Of a stretch of 64,000 nt of DNA, positions 11,201 through 21,183 are shown in pieces. The translations under genes and the position numbers were made by a program. The DNA lies in NCBI RefSeq assembly GCF_019059575.1, contig NW_024882729.1:124001-188000 (forward strand), in the 5' to 3' direction. This DNA is from Amphibalanus amphitrite (Eukaryota > Arthropoda > Thecostraca > Balanomorpha > Balanidae). Every line of letters starts with the position of its first letter. Position 1 is the stretch's first letter. The notes beneath the pieces are model-generated. The model had not been told where the DNA came from, did not search any database, and worked only from the letters and a program-made list of their open reading frames with translations.

Positions 11201-11991
11201 GTAACCGGCTCCAGAGCACTGGGAATTAGGGGGTCCTATTCGTGAAGCGGGTCATTTGGTCGAAGATCACGATGCTGATGTATTATAACTGTATGCACCA
11301 GTTTTACGAACAGTGAATGAAAGGTATCATGTGATAACATATATACAAAGTAATTGTGCATCCTCTTTTGACACGCTTTTGCTATAATAGGCGGATCCAG
11401 GCGTCCAAAAAGGGGGGTTATGTTTTACCTCCCAACATAGGTGCCCTGACACCGCCTATGCATGACCAATACAATTGTAGTCGTTCTCTCATAAGAAAAT
11501 TATCACGGTGACTATAAATAAAATTATAACATAACAAGACCATGACCACCCTTTTTAGAAACAGTACCAACAAAAACCTTATTTACTATACTTTTTGTGT
11601 ACCCCCAATCTCAATGATCTGTATCCGCCTATGATTTTTGAAAATGCATATTTTTAGGATCCATGTGAATTCCTGGTTCATTCTCTATCGATCGGCAAAA
11701 GTTGCGTTAAGATTGGTTTAGAAACCTGGCCGTGATAAACAGTCTAAAATGTATCTGCAATTTGCCCGTTTTTATCCCCGTCTACCCAAGATTACTTTAC
11801 TACTCTCTACCCCCCTATTGACATTTTTTAATTTTTTTTTTAGAAATGTAGATCACGTTGAGCGAAATCGAATGCCGTTTGAATTTTGAAATTCAGCCCG
11901 CTAGATCTCGAGATATCGGGGGGGGGGTCGTAAACAGCCCCCCCCCTGCCACTAATAGGGGTAGCCAGGAGCCTGCCACTAATAGGGTTAA

Positions 11992-13155
11992 CCCGCGCCC
12001 CGTAGGACTACCGGCGGACCCTACCACCCGTATGGGGGGGGGCCGTTTCGGCCCCCCCTAAGATCTCGGAAAGTTACCGTCCGATTTTCAAAATTTAAAC
12101 GGCGTTCGATAGCCCCACCCAGGAACTACCTTGTGACCAAATTTCATTGACCTAGGTCAAACCGATGACGTCACAGGTCAGGTCAAAGGTCAGATTTTCA
12201 CCGTTCACAGGCATTTCAAGAAATGTGTTGTGAAATCGAGTAAATTGGTAATTTATTGATAACCATCGATGGTACATTGTTCGTCAAACACATACTTTGC
12301 TATCTGAGGTCACTGATACCAGGTCAGGTCACAGCGAGGTCAGGTCACCGGGGGTCACAATATGAAAGTGTCGTGTGATACATGTTTTATGGTTCATTTT
12401 ACATGACAAATGCGATTATGTGGGTCAGGCAGCCTTTGGGGCCAGCCTAGGTCACGTTTTGGTGAAGGTCAGGTCAAGGTCAGGTCAAATTAGGTCAAAT
12501 TTCAAAGTTGATATTTTTGCATAAAATGGGTATCGATTCGATGCAGCTCGTCACGGGGAGTCTAATGGCGGTCTTTGTTTTGCTCTACGAGGTCTAGAAT
12601 TGCCACAAATTGAGTTTGAAAATTTGACGTCATCATTTTTGAACAGTGTTTTCGCTATAACTTGGCCAAAAAACGAGGTTTCGATCTGAAATTTGGTATG
12701 TAGATAGAAGACGGTAGGTACTATCACATATATTCCGGTTTTTTCGAAACTCAAAAAAACTTTTTGGATTTTTTGGCTAATATATCCAAAAAATGCTTTT
12801 TTGATTTTTGGGGGTCAAAACTCCAAAATTTCACAAATCCGAGATAGCAGTTTTGTAACCCTGTCAATTCTACACCTTTTATGTCTTGATCATTTTTCTG
12901 TATCTTCAAAGCTGTAGGCGTGACAGGTCTTCTCGCGAAGGTCTTTTTTCGGTCGAAAATGACAGAACATGACGTCACTCTGACGTCATTTGTGGCCAAC
13001 CTATCATAGCTTCTGGAAAAAAAATTTTGGTCACAATGTGTAAAATTGATGCCCGGAGGGGTCCTGAAAGTTTGGTGGCGATATCTCCAGCCGTTTAGGA
13101 GATATCGACCGAAAAGGACAGGGGGGCCGTTTCGGCCCCCCCTACGGGGCGCGGG
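11992..13155. mobile_element. Complete TTAA-flanked element, CCCGCGCCCCGTAGG TIR
   Basis: Perfect 15-bp TIRs CCCGCGCCCCGTAGG / CCTACGGGGCGCGGG with TTAA at 11988-11991 and 13156-13159. Next to each end is a hairpin of G run plus GGCCGTTTCGGCC plus C run. The body has AGGTCA tandems near 12465-12505 and TGACGTCA near 12970. Non-coding, 1164 bp. Confidence 0.8.
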
Positions 13156-13159
13156 TTAA

Positions 13160-14238
13160 ACGCCCCCACTTTGTCGCCGCGCTATAGCACAAAAACGGCG
13201 CGCCCCAGGCGCGTCACAATTTGGGTACCTGTAGGGAATAGATTGAAGTTTATTGTGACAAAGTTTAAAAAAAAAATCGATCGGAAAATGTTTGAGATAT
13301 CGAGATTTTAGTGACGTCGTGATTTCTGAGTTTTCGACCAACAACGGCATATGTTCCAAAAATCATATAAAATCACAGAATAGACACAGACATGCCGTAA
13401 ACGCCAACACCCGAGTGCCTTGCGTATTATTTTGTTCAATAGACGGATGGTAAGACTTTAACAAAATACCTAATGACGCATGGTGAAATAACCAGTTTAG
13501 CGGTGACACACCGTTTTTACTTAAGAGGGACGTTTTGGACGGTTCTCCCAGCCTTTGCAGAAGTTTTAGATGAGGACAAAGAGCAAAGTAGGTATACTAA
13601 TCCTGTTCATGACTCTAATATTTTGTTGGAGTCAATAAATATAAACAGGCCTTCTGCATTGAACGTCTCGCCTGTCGCTCGCGAGTCAACAGCCAGTATT
13701 TGCCACTTGCCAGCCCATCGACAGAGTGCCGTCTTGGTATGTACCGTCTAACTATTTAGACGGTACCAAGACTTTTCAAACGTCCCTACAAAAAAGGAAT
13801 GAAAAGAAGTCGCCAAAGAGTTCGGTGGCAGCTGCTATGAGGCGGTGGAAAGAATCAATAATCTGAATACACAAACAAAGGGGCAAGGGCTGCTGGTCTG
13901 GCGCCTCACACAACAGCCATGTGTACTGTGCACACTGTTTTCTGTTGCGACATGGCTACGGGCTGACAGAGACATTGGGGTATTGGCAAACATAGAAAGT
14001 GCACACGGTGGGCCGCTCATAGTTCCCGAGCACGTCTTATCGGACTGAAGTGCCATACGGTTCACGGTAAGTTGGACGGGTTCTATGGTGGGAGGCAGGA
14101 CTCTGCCAAGTTAGAAGTGTAAAAAGGGAAATTTCTGTGTTCCTTGGATATTCCAGACTACATGACTTCATATCCCGCAAGTTACTGGGGGGGGGGGGCT
14201 CGTTAAACGCCCCCACTTTTTTTTCGCCGCGCCATAGC
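13160..14238. other. Repeat-derived spacer, no gene supported
   Basis: The edges carry matching TTAAACGCCCCCACTTT blocks (13157 and 14202), so this may be another TTAA-type unit. Frames at 13473-13751 and 13845-14048 (+) are open but contain no domain I recognise. A short hairpin GTACCGTCTAA/TTTAGACGGTAC lies at 13741-13767. Confidence 0.4.
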
Positions 14239-14242
14239 TTAA

Positions 14243-14816
14243 CCCGCGCTCTGCTGGGGGGGGGGGGGGAGGGATGTTTGACCACCCATCCGATTTTTAA
14301 CGAATATCTCAAAAAACGGCCACGTCGAGCGCCGCCGTTTTTGGCACACCTTATCATACATCAATTCTACACCTGTAAAAATTTCAGCCCAAGCTCATTC
14401 AATGTCAGGTCACCAGGTCACATGTACAGAATGTATATCTCGGTATTTTCATATCGGTGACCTAAGGCTAGGTCCCGAGTTTCCCGACTTTTGGGTCATT
14501 GACCTGACCTGGAAGGTCAACCAATGACCTAGGACCTTCTCTAGCTCGATCAGGGGCCAAACGGCAAGAGGGGTCTAACCGACCCACCCCCCCCCCCCCC
14601 CGCCCTACACATAAGAAGCTGGCAAACGCCGCACATATGCAATGGTTAAATTGATCTTTTTCGACCGAACACGTTCTCGTATAATAAAATGAATGTCACC
14701 ATCGTGTTCTACGCCCAAATGTACTTATAACACATGAGTCATAGGCTGCGAATACCAGGTATGATTTTCAGGGGTATGATTAATTTTCAGGACCTGATCC
14801 TGACCCGACCTGTAAC
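14243..14816. mobile_element. Left end of a TTAA-family element, interrupted by the BEL insertion
   Basis: TTAA (14239-14242) + CCCGCGCTCTGCTGGG and a G run start a copy related to the one ending at 43484. The BEL/Pao element entered it or an adjoining repeat: the joined flanks (GACCCGACC-TGTAAC-CTCGAAATTC) resemble the uninterrupted copy near 40705. The right end is not resolved. Confidence 0.5.
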
Positions 14817-15037
14817 TGTTGTCATTCTTCAATATTCTGATTCTGTCTGTTTACTTTATTCAGAATTAAAGTAAAAATCGATTAATCATAAATTAACGAA
14901 AGAACGTTTCTGTGATTCAAGTCCATCTGTATTCTCTCTTTTTTAGCCCGACATGCTCTGCAAGACCATTTTAAACAGGGCGAGCTGTCTCACGTGACAG
15001 ACACCCAAATAGCACATCTGCTGCGTGATTCGCAACA
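14817..15037 (-). repeat. 3' LTR of the BEL/Pao element
   Basis: Short LTR with TG...CA ends and 5-bp terminal inverted repeats. No difference from the 5' LTR was seen on reading. Confidence 0.92.
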
Positions 15038-15049
15038 TCCTCCCCCCGT
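15038..15049 (-). other. Polypurine tract
   Basis: On the minus strand ACGGGGGGAGGA directly abuts the 3' LTR, the expected primer site for plus-strand DNA synthesis. Confidence 0.75.
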
Positions 15050-15104
15050 GAGATGAATAACGAACATCTCACTACACCGCTGTCACCCCTGGGACGTAGA
15101 TATC

Positions 15105-18100
15105 CTAAGGTTGGGTTAGGTTAGCTGCCTCCAGAAGATGAAGCCGCTGAATCGGCCGCACGAGCGTCCCGTCTGTAGTGCGCACAGTCGCCGACCGCAC
15201 ACGAGCATCCCGTCCAGGAAGCAGCTTTTCGATTATGCCTGTTTTCCACAACGCACGCGAGGAACGCGGGTTGTCTTCTATGAGCACCAAGTCATGCTCT
15301 CTTGGTCCTCGTCTTTGGGGTCCTGCCCGGAGTGGTAGGCGGAGTGCTCTTAAGTATTCAGTGTTCCACCGCTTCCAAAGATGCTGGAGGACCTGAAGGC
15401 GATATTTTCTCATCGATTTGAGATCACGACCAGAGACAAAAAATGCATCCGTATACTGATGGTCGCCAGTCCCAGGCTTAGAAGGATTGTCTCGTAAGAA
15501 GTCCTGTGGCGAGAGAGGGCGGATGTCATCTGGGTCGTCGTTGAGGGCCGTCAGCGGTCTGGCGTTGATGGCCGCCTCGATTTGGCACAGGACTGTGCTG
15601 AGTTCCTCCCACGTGAGGAGACTTCTTCTTAGGGTTCTACGCAGAGCTTCTTTGGTCATACGTATCAGCCTCTCCCAGAAGCCGCCCCACCAGGGCGCTC
15701 GCTGCACATTGAACTTCCACCTGACGCCTCTTGAAGCCAGAATCCTTGACGCGCGCTTGAAGTTGAGGCCGTTATCGCTATAGACGATCTCAGGTTGCCC
15801 TCGTCTTGCTGAGAATCTTTCAAATGCCTTCATGAAGTCGTCTGCAGATTGAGACTCCACTAGTTCAAGGTGCACCGCTCGTACTACGGTGCAAGTGAAC
15901 AAAACTAGCCACACCTTCAGAGGGTTTTTTCCGGGAGGGTCCTTTCTGTATATTGGACCGGCTAAGTCCACTCCAACTGCCGAAAATGGCGGTCTTTGGC
16001 ACACTCTCTCCTTTGGGAGTGGAGCCGCCTCTTCAACGAAAGGTTCTGTACAGAACATCTTGCACATTGAACAATCACGAATGATCTTCCGAACGACTTG
16101 TCGGCCGCGAGGGATCCAAAACCGTTCCCTGAGAGAATGGAGCGTCTGTTGTACTCCACCGTGGCATGCTTGTTGGTGTCGATCGAGGATAAGGAGCCGC
16201 ACGTATCTGTGCTCTGAAGGAACGATGATGGGATGCTTCTCTGCCTGGCTCAGGTCAGATTCCTGCAGCCTCCCTCTGACCTTCATCAGATCTTGATCCA
16301 TGAACGGATTCAGATTGTAAACGTTGGACTGCTTGCTGATTTCCTCTCCCTTTTGAAGCCTGGCAAGCTCCGCAGCGTACGACTCCATTTGCAGTTCCTT
16401 CAGCCAGATGTTTTCAGCCCTGCGGAGCTCTTCCACAGTCAGGTCTCCGTGCTCTCTGGTCTGGCCGGGGCGGATGGCTTTCCATCTGAGCACCCATGCA
16501 GTGACTCGGTGCAGCTTGTCGAGTGTGCTAAATCTGCTGACATCAATGACATTTTTCAGCCGGCAGCTTCCGTCAGGATGAGTTTGATGAGTCACCAGAA
16601 CCGGTGCAGTTTTGCTCTTCTTTTCCTCCTTCAGACACTCCGGAGGTTCACAGATCCGATCTTGCCGCGGCCATCCTTCTTCAGGCAGCTCCAGCCAAGC
16701 AGGACCTCTTTGCCATAGGTCTTCCTGCATCTTCTTGACAGACACACCTCGCGACGGCAAGTCTGCCGGGTTGCTCTGGCCAGGGCAATGCCGCCAACAC
16801 TCTGGAGCGAACTTTTGTTGCAGTTCCACCACACGGTTCGACACGAAGGCACCCCATCGCTGCGGGTTGCTCCGTATCCAGGCGAGTGCCACGGCTGAGT
16901 CCGTCCACAAATGTACGGAGTCCGGCTGAATGCTGAGAGCTTGTAGCACATATTCGGTGAGTCGAGCGCCGATCACCGCTGCCATTAGCTCAAGACGCGC
17001 CAGACACATGGGCTTTGTCGGCGCCAGCCTGCTCTTCGAAATCAGCAGTCTACTCTTGCGGGGATATTTATCAGTTGACCGCAGGTACACGGCGGCGGCA
17101 TAGGCGTCTTGACTGGCGTCACAGAAGGTGTGGATTTCAAACGATTCAGTGTTGGCTGAACCGTAACTTCTTGGGATGCGGATCTTCTCGAGTTCTTTGA
17201 GATCCTCCTTCCACGCTTCCCATAGCCGACGTGCATCTGCTTGCATTGGGTCATCCCATCGGTTCCCTCCAATCCACAGTTGCTTCAGTAGCATTTTGGT
17301 CCGCACTGTGAACGGTGTCAGCAGGCCCAGAGGATCGAAAATCCTGGCGGATATTCTGAGAACGTTCCTCTTGGTAGGACGCAGGCTATCACTCAAGCTC
17401 ACAAGGGAGCTGGGATCAAACCTCAAGCTGTCGTCCGTTGGGGCCCATACCACTCCCAGCACCCTTTTCTCTTCTGTCTCGCCATCAGGGAGCGGAATCG
17501 AGTTGGACCTGTCGTCTTCGACCGCAGCCAGCTTTCGATTGCTGGCCCATTTTCTCATATTCATCTTCGCCTCGCTGAAGATCTGCCTTGTCTCTTGGAT
17601 GAATTTCTCTGCTTCCTCTTCTGTCTTCAGACTTGTCAACAGATCGTCGCAGTACAAGTCGGTACTCAGACGCAGAGCTGATGCAGCGCATGAGTCGGTA
17701 TATTGACTCAGGTGCCGCCTGATTGTTGCCTGTAGGAGATAGGGTGCCGCGCTGACCCCAAAGACGACTCGCTTCATCCGGAATACGGTCGGCTCTGCTC
17801 CAGGAGTTTCTTTCCAGAGGAATCTGGTCACATCGCGATCCTCTGGATGGAGGCTGATCTGCAGGAAGGCCTTTTCTATATCGGCTGATACAGCGACTCG
17901 GTGGAGCCGGAATCTCAGCAGGATTCCAGCAAGGTCTGCGATAAGATTGGGCCCGGCCAGCACGCAGTCGTTGAGGGAAATAGGATGCCCGGCGGATGCA
18001 TCAAACACAATCCGTATCTTCCCATTTTTGTACACAGCGTGGTGTGACATGACGTGTAGAGGCCCATCGGGGGTGCTGGGGGCTCGCTCGGCGTAGTCGT

Positions 18101-20156
18101 TCTCTATATACTGCATCAGAGCTTGCTCATATTCCTGCCTTCGTCCTCTAGACTCTAAAGCCTTCTCGCAACGCTCGAGGCGTACTCGAGCTAGTTTGTC
18201 ATCTTCAGGGAGACTGTCAAAGTTTTCTTTCTTTGGCCAGCGCACTTCGTATCGTCCATCGTCGAGTCTTGTGCACGTGTTCTCGAAGTGTGACACCGCT
18301 GCATTTTCCAGAGTCTGTTTTTCCTCGCGTGCACTAGCGAATGGAGGGCTCTTGATCCCGATCGAATCCAGATCCCAGATCCGCTCAAGATCTTCACTGG
18401 CATTCGTCGTTCGAACGAAGAGAGTCTGTTTGCTTTCTTCTTCAGTTGAATTGACTCGGCCGCCCAGAATCCACCCAAAAATGGACTCCATCGCGATCGG
18501 ACCGGACATGCTGTGTCGTACACGTCCGGTCATGACGTCCTGGTAAAAATCCATTCCGAGCAGTATGTCGACTTCCTGTCCGTCTTCCCACTCTTCTGGG
18601 GGATCAGCGAGATCAAGATCTTGCAAGTGATCCAGCTCTTCTTGATTCACTGTGAGGCTTGTGTTCACCGGGCCACAGATGGTGTCAATCTGGACCAAAC
18701 TCAGTGTAAGGCCGCTGGACATGCTACCCATCTTCCTCAGCGTGACAGACACCTTCTTCATTGACTTGTGACGTTTCTCAGTACCTCCGAATGTCACTAT
18801 CTGAGTGTCTTGCTCTCCGACATTTTTGCACTGCAGTTTCGTAGCCAGCCGTTTTGTAATAAATGACTGGTTAGAGCCGGAATCCACAAGCATTCTAGCG
18901 CACTTCAAGCCCGCTGCCCCGACAGCCATAACGCGAGCAGTCTGCAGGGCGACGCCAGTTTTGTTTTGCACTTGCGACCGAGCGGCGAGGACTTGTGCGG
19001 GTCTCTTCGACGCTTCCGATTCGTTGTCAAAGCAGAGTAGGTCATGATGTTTCCGCTGGCATGCAGTGCACGTTTTCTTACTCTCGCAAGTGCTAGCGAT
19101 GTGCTTTGGACGCAGGCACAGAAAACAACAGCCGGATGCTAGCAGTCGCTTACGTCGCTCTTCGACACTGAGTTTTAAAACATCTTGGCATGCTTCTGTG
19201 GCGTGCTGCTGCTCACAAAAAGCGCATTTCAGGGTTTTTGCACTTACTTGTAGTGCAGCTGCGGATCGAACTGTTTCAGCCTGTCCCGACACTCTGAAAC
19301 TCCGTGGTCTCGCGTCCCTGCTCCACTGAGGCTTCCTATTCAGATCAAATAAGGTCTGGCCTCTTGCTTCCAAATATTGTTGAGCAGTTTCGGTGAGATC
19401 TTCAAGAGAGGCCAGATCCCTTTCCTTCAAGAACAGGCGGAGCTCGGGAGTACAGGTGTCCATGAACTGTTCTCGAATTATCAGCGCCTTCAAGCCGTCT
19501 CTCGAGTCGTTAGTCTCTGTCATTTCGATCCATCGCTTAAGATATGCTTGTAGTCGGACTACGAACTGCGCAGGTGTCTCATCTTGTTCAGGCCTCGACT
19601 CCCTCAGCTTCTTTCGATAGCCCTCTGCTGTCAGTCCGTAACGCCTTAGCAGCACGTGTTTCAGATGTTCATAGTCGGAAGACTCTTCAGCGTCCAGTCG
19701 ATAATAAACATCTAGCGCCTTGCCGGTTAACAAGGCGCTCAGTGAGACCGCCCACTGCTCCTCTTCCCATCCAGCGGCCCGAGCAAACCTCTCAAATCTC
19801 AGGAGATAACTGTCCATTTCATCACGGCCTTCTACAAATGGAGGCAGTTTTGGAGTCAGCACAGGGTTTGCGGCTTGTCTTGATGTGCTCTGTGTCTCAT
19901 TTTGATATTGCAACTTTTCTAACTCGTGTTTCCGTTCCTTTTCTCGTTCTTCTCTTTGCTTTTCTCGCTCCTCTCTTTCTTTTTCGCGTTCTTCTCTTTC
20001 CTCTTCGCGTTTTTCTCTTTCCTTTTCTCGCTCTTTATCGCGCTCCAATCTTCTCTCCTCTCGCTCCACATCCTTGTCCATACGCTCAGCTGCAAACTTC
20101 AGCGCGTCTTCACCTTGCAATCCGTATCGTGTTGCTAATTCTAAGTACTTTTCCAT
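15105..20156 (-). CDS. BEL/Pao Gag-Pol polyprotein
   Basis: About 1683 residues from the Met just after the PBS. The frame is open upstream to 20201, but that part lies in the LTR and PBS. Numbering residues from 20201, the order is: a charged E/K/R coiled coil (40-98); a DUF1759-type gag region (105-300); Cys/His knuckles (326-390, e.g. CAFCEQQHATEAC); a DUF1758-type aspartic protease with LVDSGSNQSF (~438); a reverse transcriptase with VSADIEKAFLQI and YCDD (850-853); RNase H (TFCDAS, LELMAA, WTDSA; 1025-1110); an HHCC integrase zinc site (HQQACHGG... CSMC); a DDE core (GVDLAGPI, YSDNGLNF, WERLIRM); and a DUF5641-like C-terminus. This is the fused Pao-clade arrangement with no frameshift. 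It functions in reverse transcription and integration of the element itself. Confidence 0.95.
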   Translation of the reverse strand: MEKYLELATRYGLQGEDALKFAAERMDKDVEREERRLERDKEREKEREKREEEREEREKEREEREKQREEREKERKHELEKLQYQNETQSTSRQAANPVLTPKLPPFVEGRDEMDSYLLRFERFARAAGWEEEQWAVSLSALLTGKALDVYYRLDAEESSDYEHLKHVLLRRYGLTAEGYRKKLRESRPEQDETPAQFVVRLQAYLKRWIEMTETNDSRDGLKALIIREQFMDTCTPELRLFLKERDLASLEDLTETAQQYLEARGQTLFDLNRKPQWSRDARPRSFRVSGQAETVRSAAALQVSAKTLKCAFCEQQHATEACQDVLKLSVEERRKRLLASGCCFLCLRPKHIASTCESKKTCTACQRKHHDLLCFDNESEASKRPAQVLAARSQVQNKTGVALQTARVMAVGAAGLKCARMLVDSGSNQSFITKRLATKLQCKNVGEQDTQIVTFGGTEKRHKSMKKVSVTLRKMGSMSSGLTLSLVQIDTICGPVNTSLTVNQEELDHLQDLDLADPPEEWEDGQEVDILLGMDFYQDVMTGRVRHSMSGPIAMESIFGWILGGRVNSTEEESKQTLFVRTTNASEDLERIWDLDSIGIKSPPFASAREEKQTLENAAVSHFENTCTRLDDGRYEVRWPKKENFDSLPEDDKLARVRLERCEKALESRGRRQEYEQALMQYIENDYAERAPSTPDGPLHVMSHHAVYKNGKIRIVFDASAGHPISLNDCVLAGPNLIADLAGILLRFRLHRVAVSADIEKAFLQISLHPEDRDVTRFLWKETPGAEPTVFRMKRVVFGVSAAPYLLQATIRRHLSQYTDSCAASALRLSTDLYCDDLLTSLKTEEEAEKFIQETRQIFSEAKMNMRKWASNRKLAAVEDDRSNSIPLPDGETEEKRVLGVVWAPTDDSLRFDPSSLVSLSDSLRPTKRNVLRISARIFDPLGLLTPFTVRTKMLLKQLWIGGNRWDDPMQADARRLWEAWKEDLKELEKIRIPRSYGSANTESFEIHTFCDASQDAYAAAVYLRSTDKYPRKSRLLISKSRLAPTKPMCLARLELMAAVIGARLTEYVLQALSIQPDSVHLWTDSAVALAWIRSNPQRWGAFVSNRVVELQQKFAPECWRHCPGQSNPADLPSRGVSVKKMQEDLWQRGPAWLELPEEGWPRQDRICEPPECLKEEKKSKTAPVLVTHQTHPDGSCRLKNVIDVSRFSTLDKLHRVTAWVLRWKAIRPGQTREHGDLTVEELRRAENIWLKELQMESYAAELARLQKGEEISKQSNVYNLNPFMDQDLMKVRGRLQESDLSQAEKHPIIVPSEHRYVRLLILDRHQQACHGGVQQTLHSLRERFWIPRGRQVVRKIIRDCSMCKMFCTEPFVEEAAPLPKERVCQRPPFSAVGVDLAGPIYRKDPPGKNPLKVWLVLFTCTVVRAVHLELVESQSADDFMKAFERFSARRGQPEIVYSDNGLNFKRASRILASRGVRWKFNVQRAPWWGGFWERLIRMTKEALRRTLRRSLLTWEELSTVLCQIEAAINARPLTALNDDPDDIRPLSPQDFLRDNPSKPGTGDHQYTDAFFVSGRDLKSMRKYRLQVLQHLWKRWNTEYLRALRLPLRAGPQRRGPREHDLVLIEDNPRSSRALWKTGIIEKLLPGRDARVRSATVRTTDGTLVRPIQRLHLLEAANLTQP

Positions 20157-20163
20157 GTCGATT

Positions 20164-20181
20164 GTCCTGTCACGGTCGCCA
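20164..20181 (-). other. tRNA primer-binding site
   Basis: On the minus strand TGGCGACCGTGACAGGAC starts 4 bases after the 5' LTR. TGG pairs with a tRNA 3' CCA end. The priming tRNA was not identified. The Gag start codon follows within 10 bases. Confidence 0.8.
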
Positions 20182-20185
20182 ATTA

Positions 20186-20406
20186 TGTTGTCATTCTTCA
20201 ATATTCTGATTCTGTCTGTTTACTTTATTCAGAATTAAAGTAAAAATCGATTAATCATAAATTAACGAAAGAACGTTTCTGTGATTCAAGTCCATCTGTA
20301 TTCTCTCTTTTTTAGCCCGACATGCTCTGCAAGACCATTTTAAACAGGGCGAGCTGTCTCACGTGACAGACACCCAAATAGCACATCTGCTGCGTGATTC
20401 GCAACA
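20186..20406 (-). repeat. 5' LTR of the BEL/Pao element
   Basis: Promoter-bearing LTR. It matches the 3' LTR over its full 221 bases on visual comparison and ends next to the duplicated TGTAAC. Confidence 0.92.
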
Positions 20407-20412
20407 TGTAAC

Positions 20413-21183
20413 CTCGAAATTCAACTTCCAAGTGCTCATCTGAACTCTGATACGTCTCGTTGCGTTCTTTCTTTTGCCACCTCGTGCGTTTCACTGCGCC
20501 TATTGGTTCTCGATCTCATTATCGGCTGGGCCTGGGGGCGTTTACTCCCCCCCCCCCCCCAGCGAACGGTGGGTGGTGAAGAAATACCCCAGTATTACTG
20601 CCGGGGTGATACAAATTCTCCATCTATATGTAGCACACCAATATGGTAATATTTCTTCTCGTGATGATGGGGAAGGAGCGCTTTTTTGCCGCGCAACCCC
20701 TTTCACGTGTGGTATAGGGAAAGCAGCGGCGCTATGCGACACGATTCTTGTCATACCCATCGGTTTTGCGACCTGTGCCATTTGTCAAAATCGTTACAGT
20801 ATGGTCTATACGGAGCACACAATACAAAATGGTTGGAATTCTTCGCTTATTTTGCATGACTAAAATAGAGTAGTCATGAAGACACGCGTTAGTTTCGAAT
20901 CAACTGTGATAATTACGAAACACTTAATTCCCTTTTTTAGATATTTTCGTGATGATACGTTTTATAGGTTGTGATCAGATAGTGCAGAAAACAACAGCGC
21001 TCAATGAATACCCCTTCCCTACTCATATGTCCGTTAACCGGACCAGACTGTGGACACTTATATATTATCATACCTAAGCCTGTGAGCAAACAAGGCAAAA
21101 TGAAAACAGGACTTCCTTGTTGTAGTCACCTATTTATGTACCCTACAGAGTACACACTCTGGTTAGTTGTCATCTTTTCAGAT
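20413..21183 (+). other. Repeat remnant and upstream flank of the receptor gene
   Basis: 20413-20590 continues the repeat interrupted by the BEL element and ends in a C-run segment (near 20547). From 20600 to 21183 no repeat family is obvious; this probably holds the promoter and 5' UTR of the gene at 21184. An in-frame ATG at 21004 would add 60 residues lacking family features. Confidence 0.45.

Larger units (their letters stand above)
14817..20406 (-). mobile_element. Full-length BEL/Pao LTR retrotransposon
   Basis: LTRs at 14817-15037 and 20186-20406 (221 bp each, TGTTG...CAACA) read as identical. They are flanked by the 6-bp duplication TGTAAC (14811-14816, 20407-20412). In minus-strand order it has 5' LTR, PBS, a single gag-pol frame, PPT, 3' LTR. 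The frame has no stops or frameshifts, so the copy could be autonomous and must be recent. There is no envelope-like frame. Confidence 0.93.

Noticed and set aside
13473..14048. Possible decayed transposase
   Set aside because: The two frames show no catalytic motif or recognisable domain and no link between them.
15138..20209. Many plus-strand frames across the BEL element
   Set aside because: Shadows of the minus-strand polyprotein, without domains.
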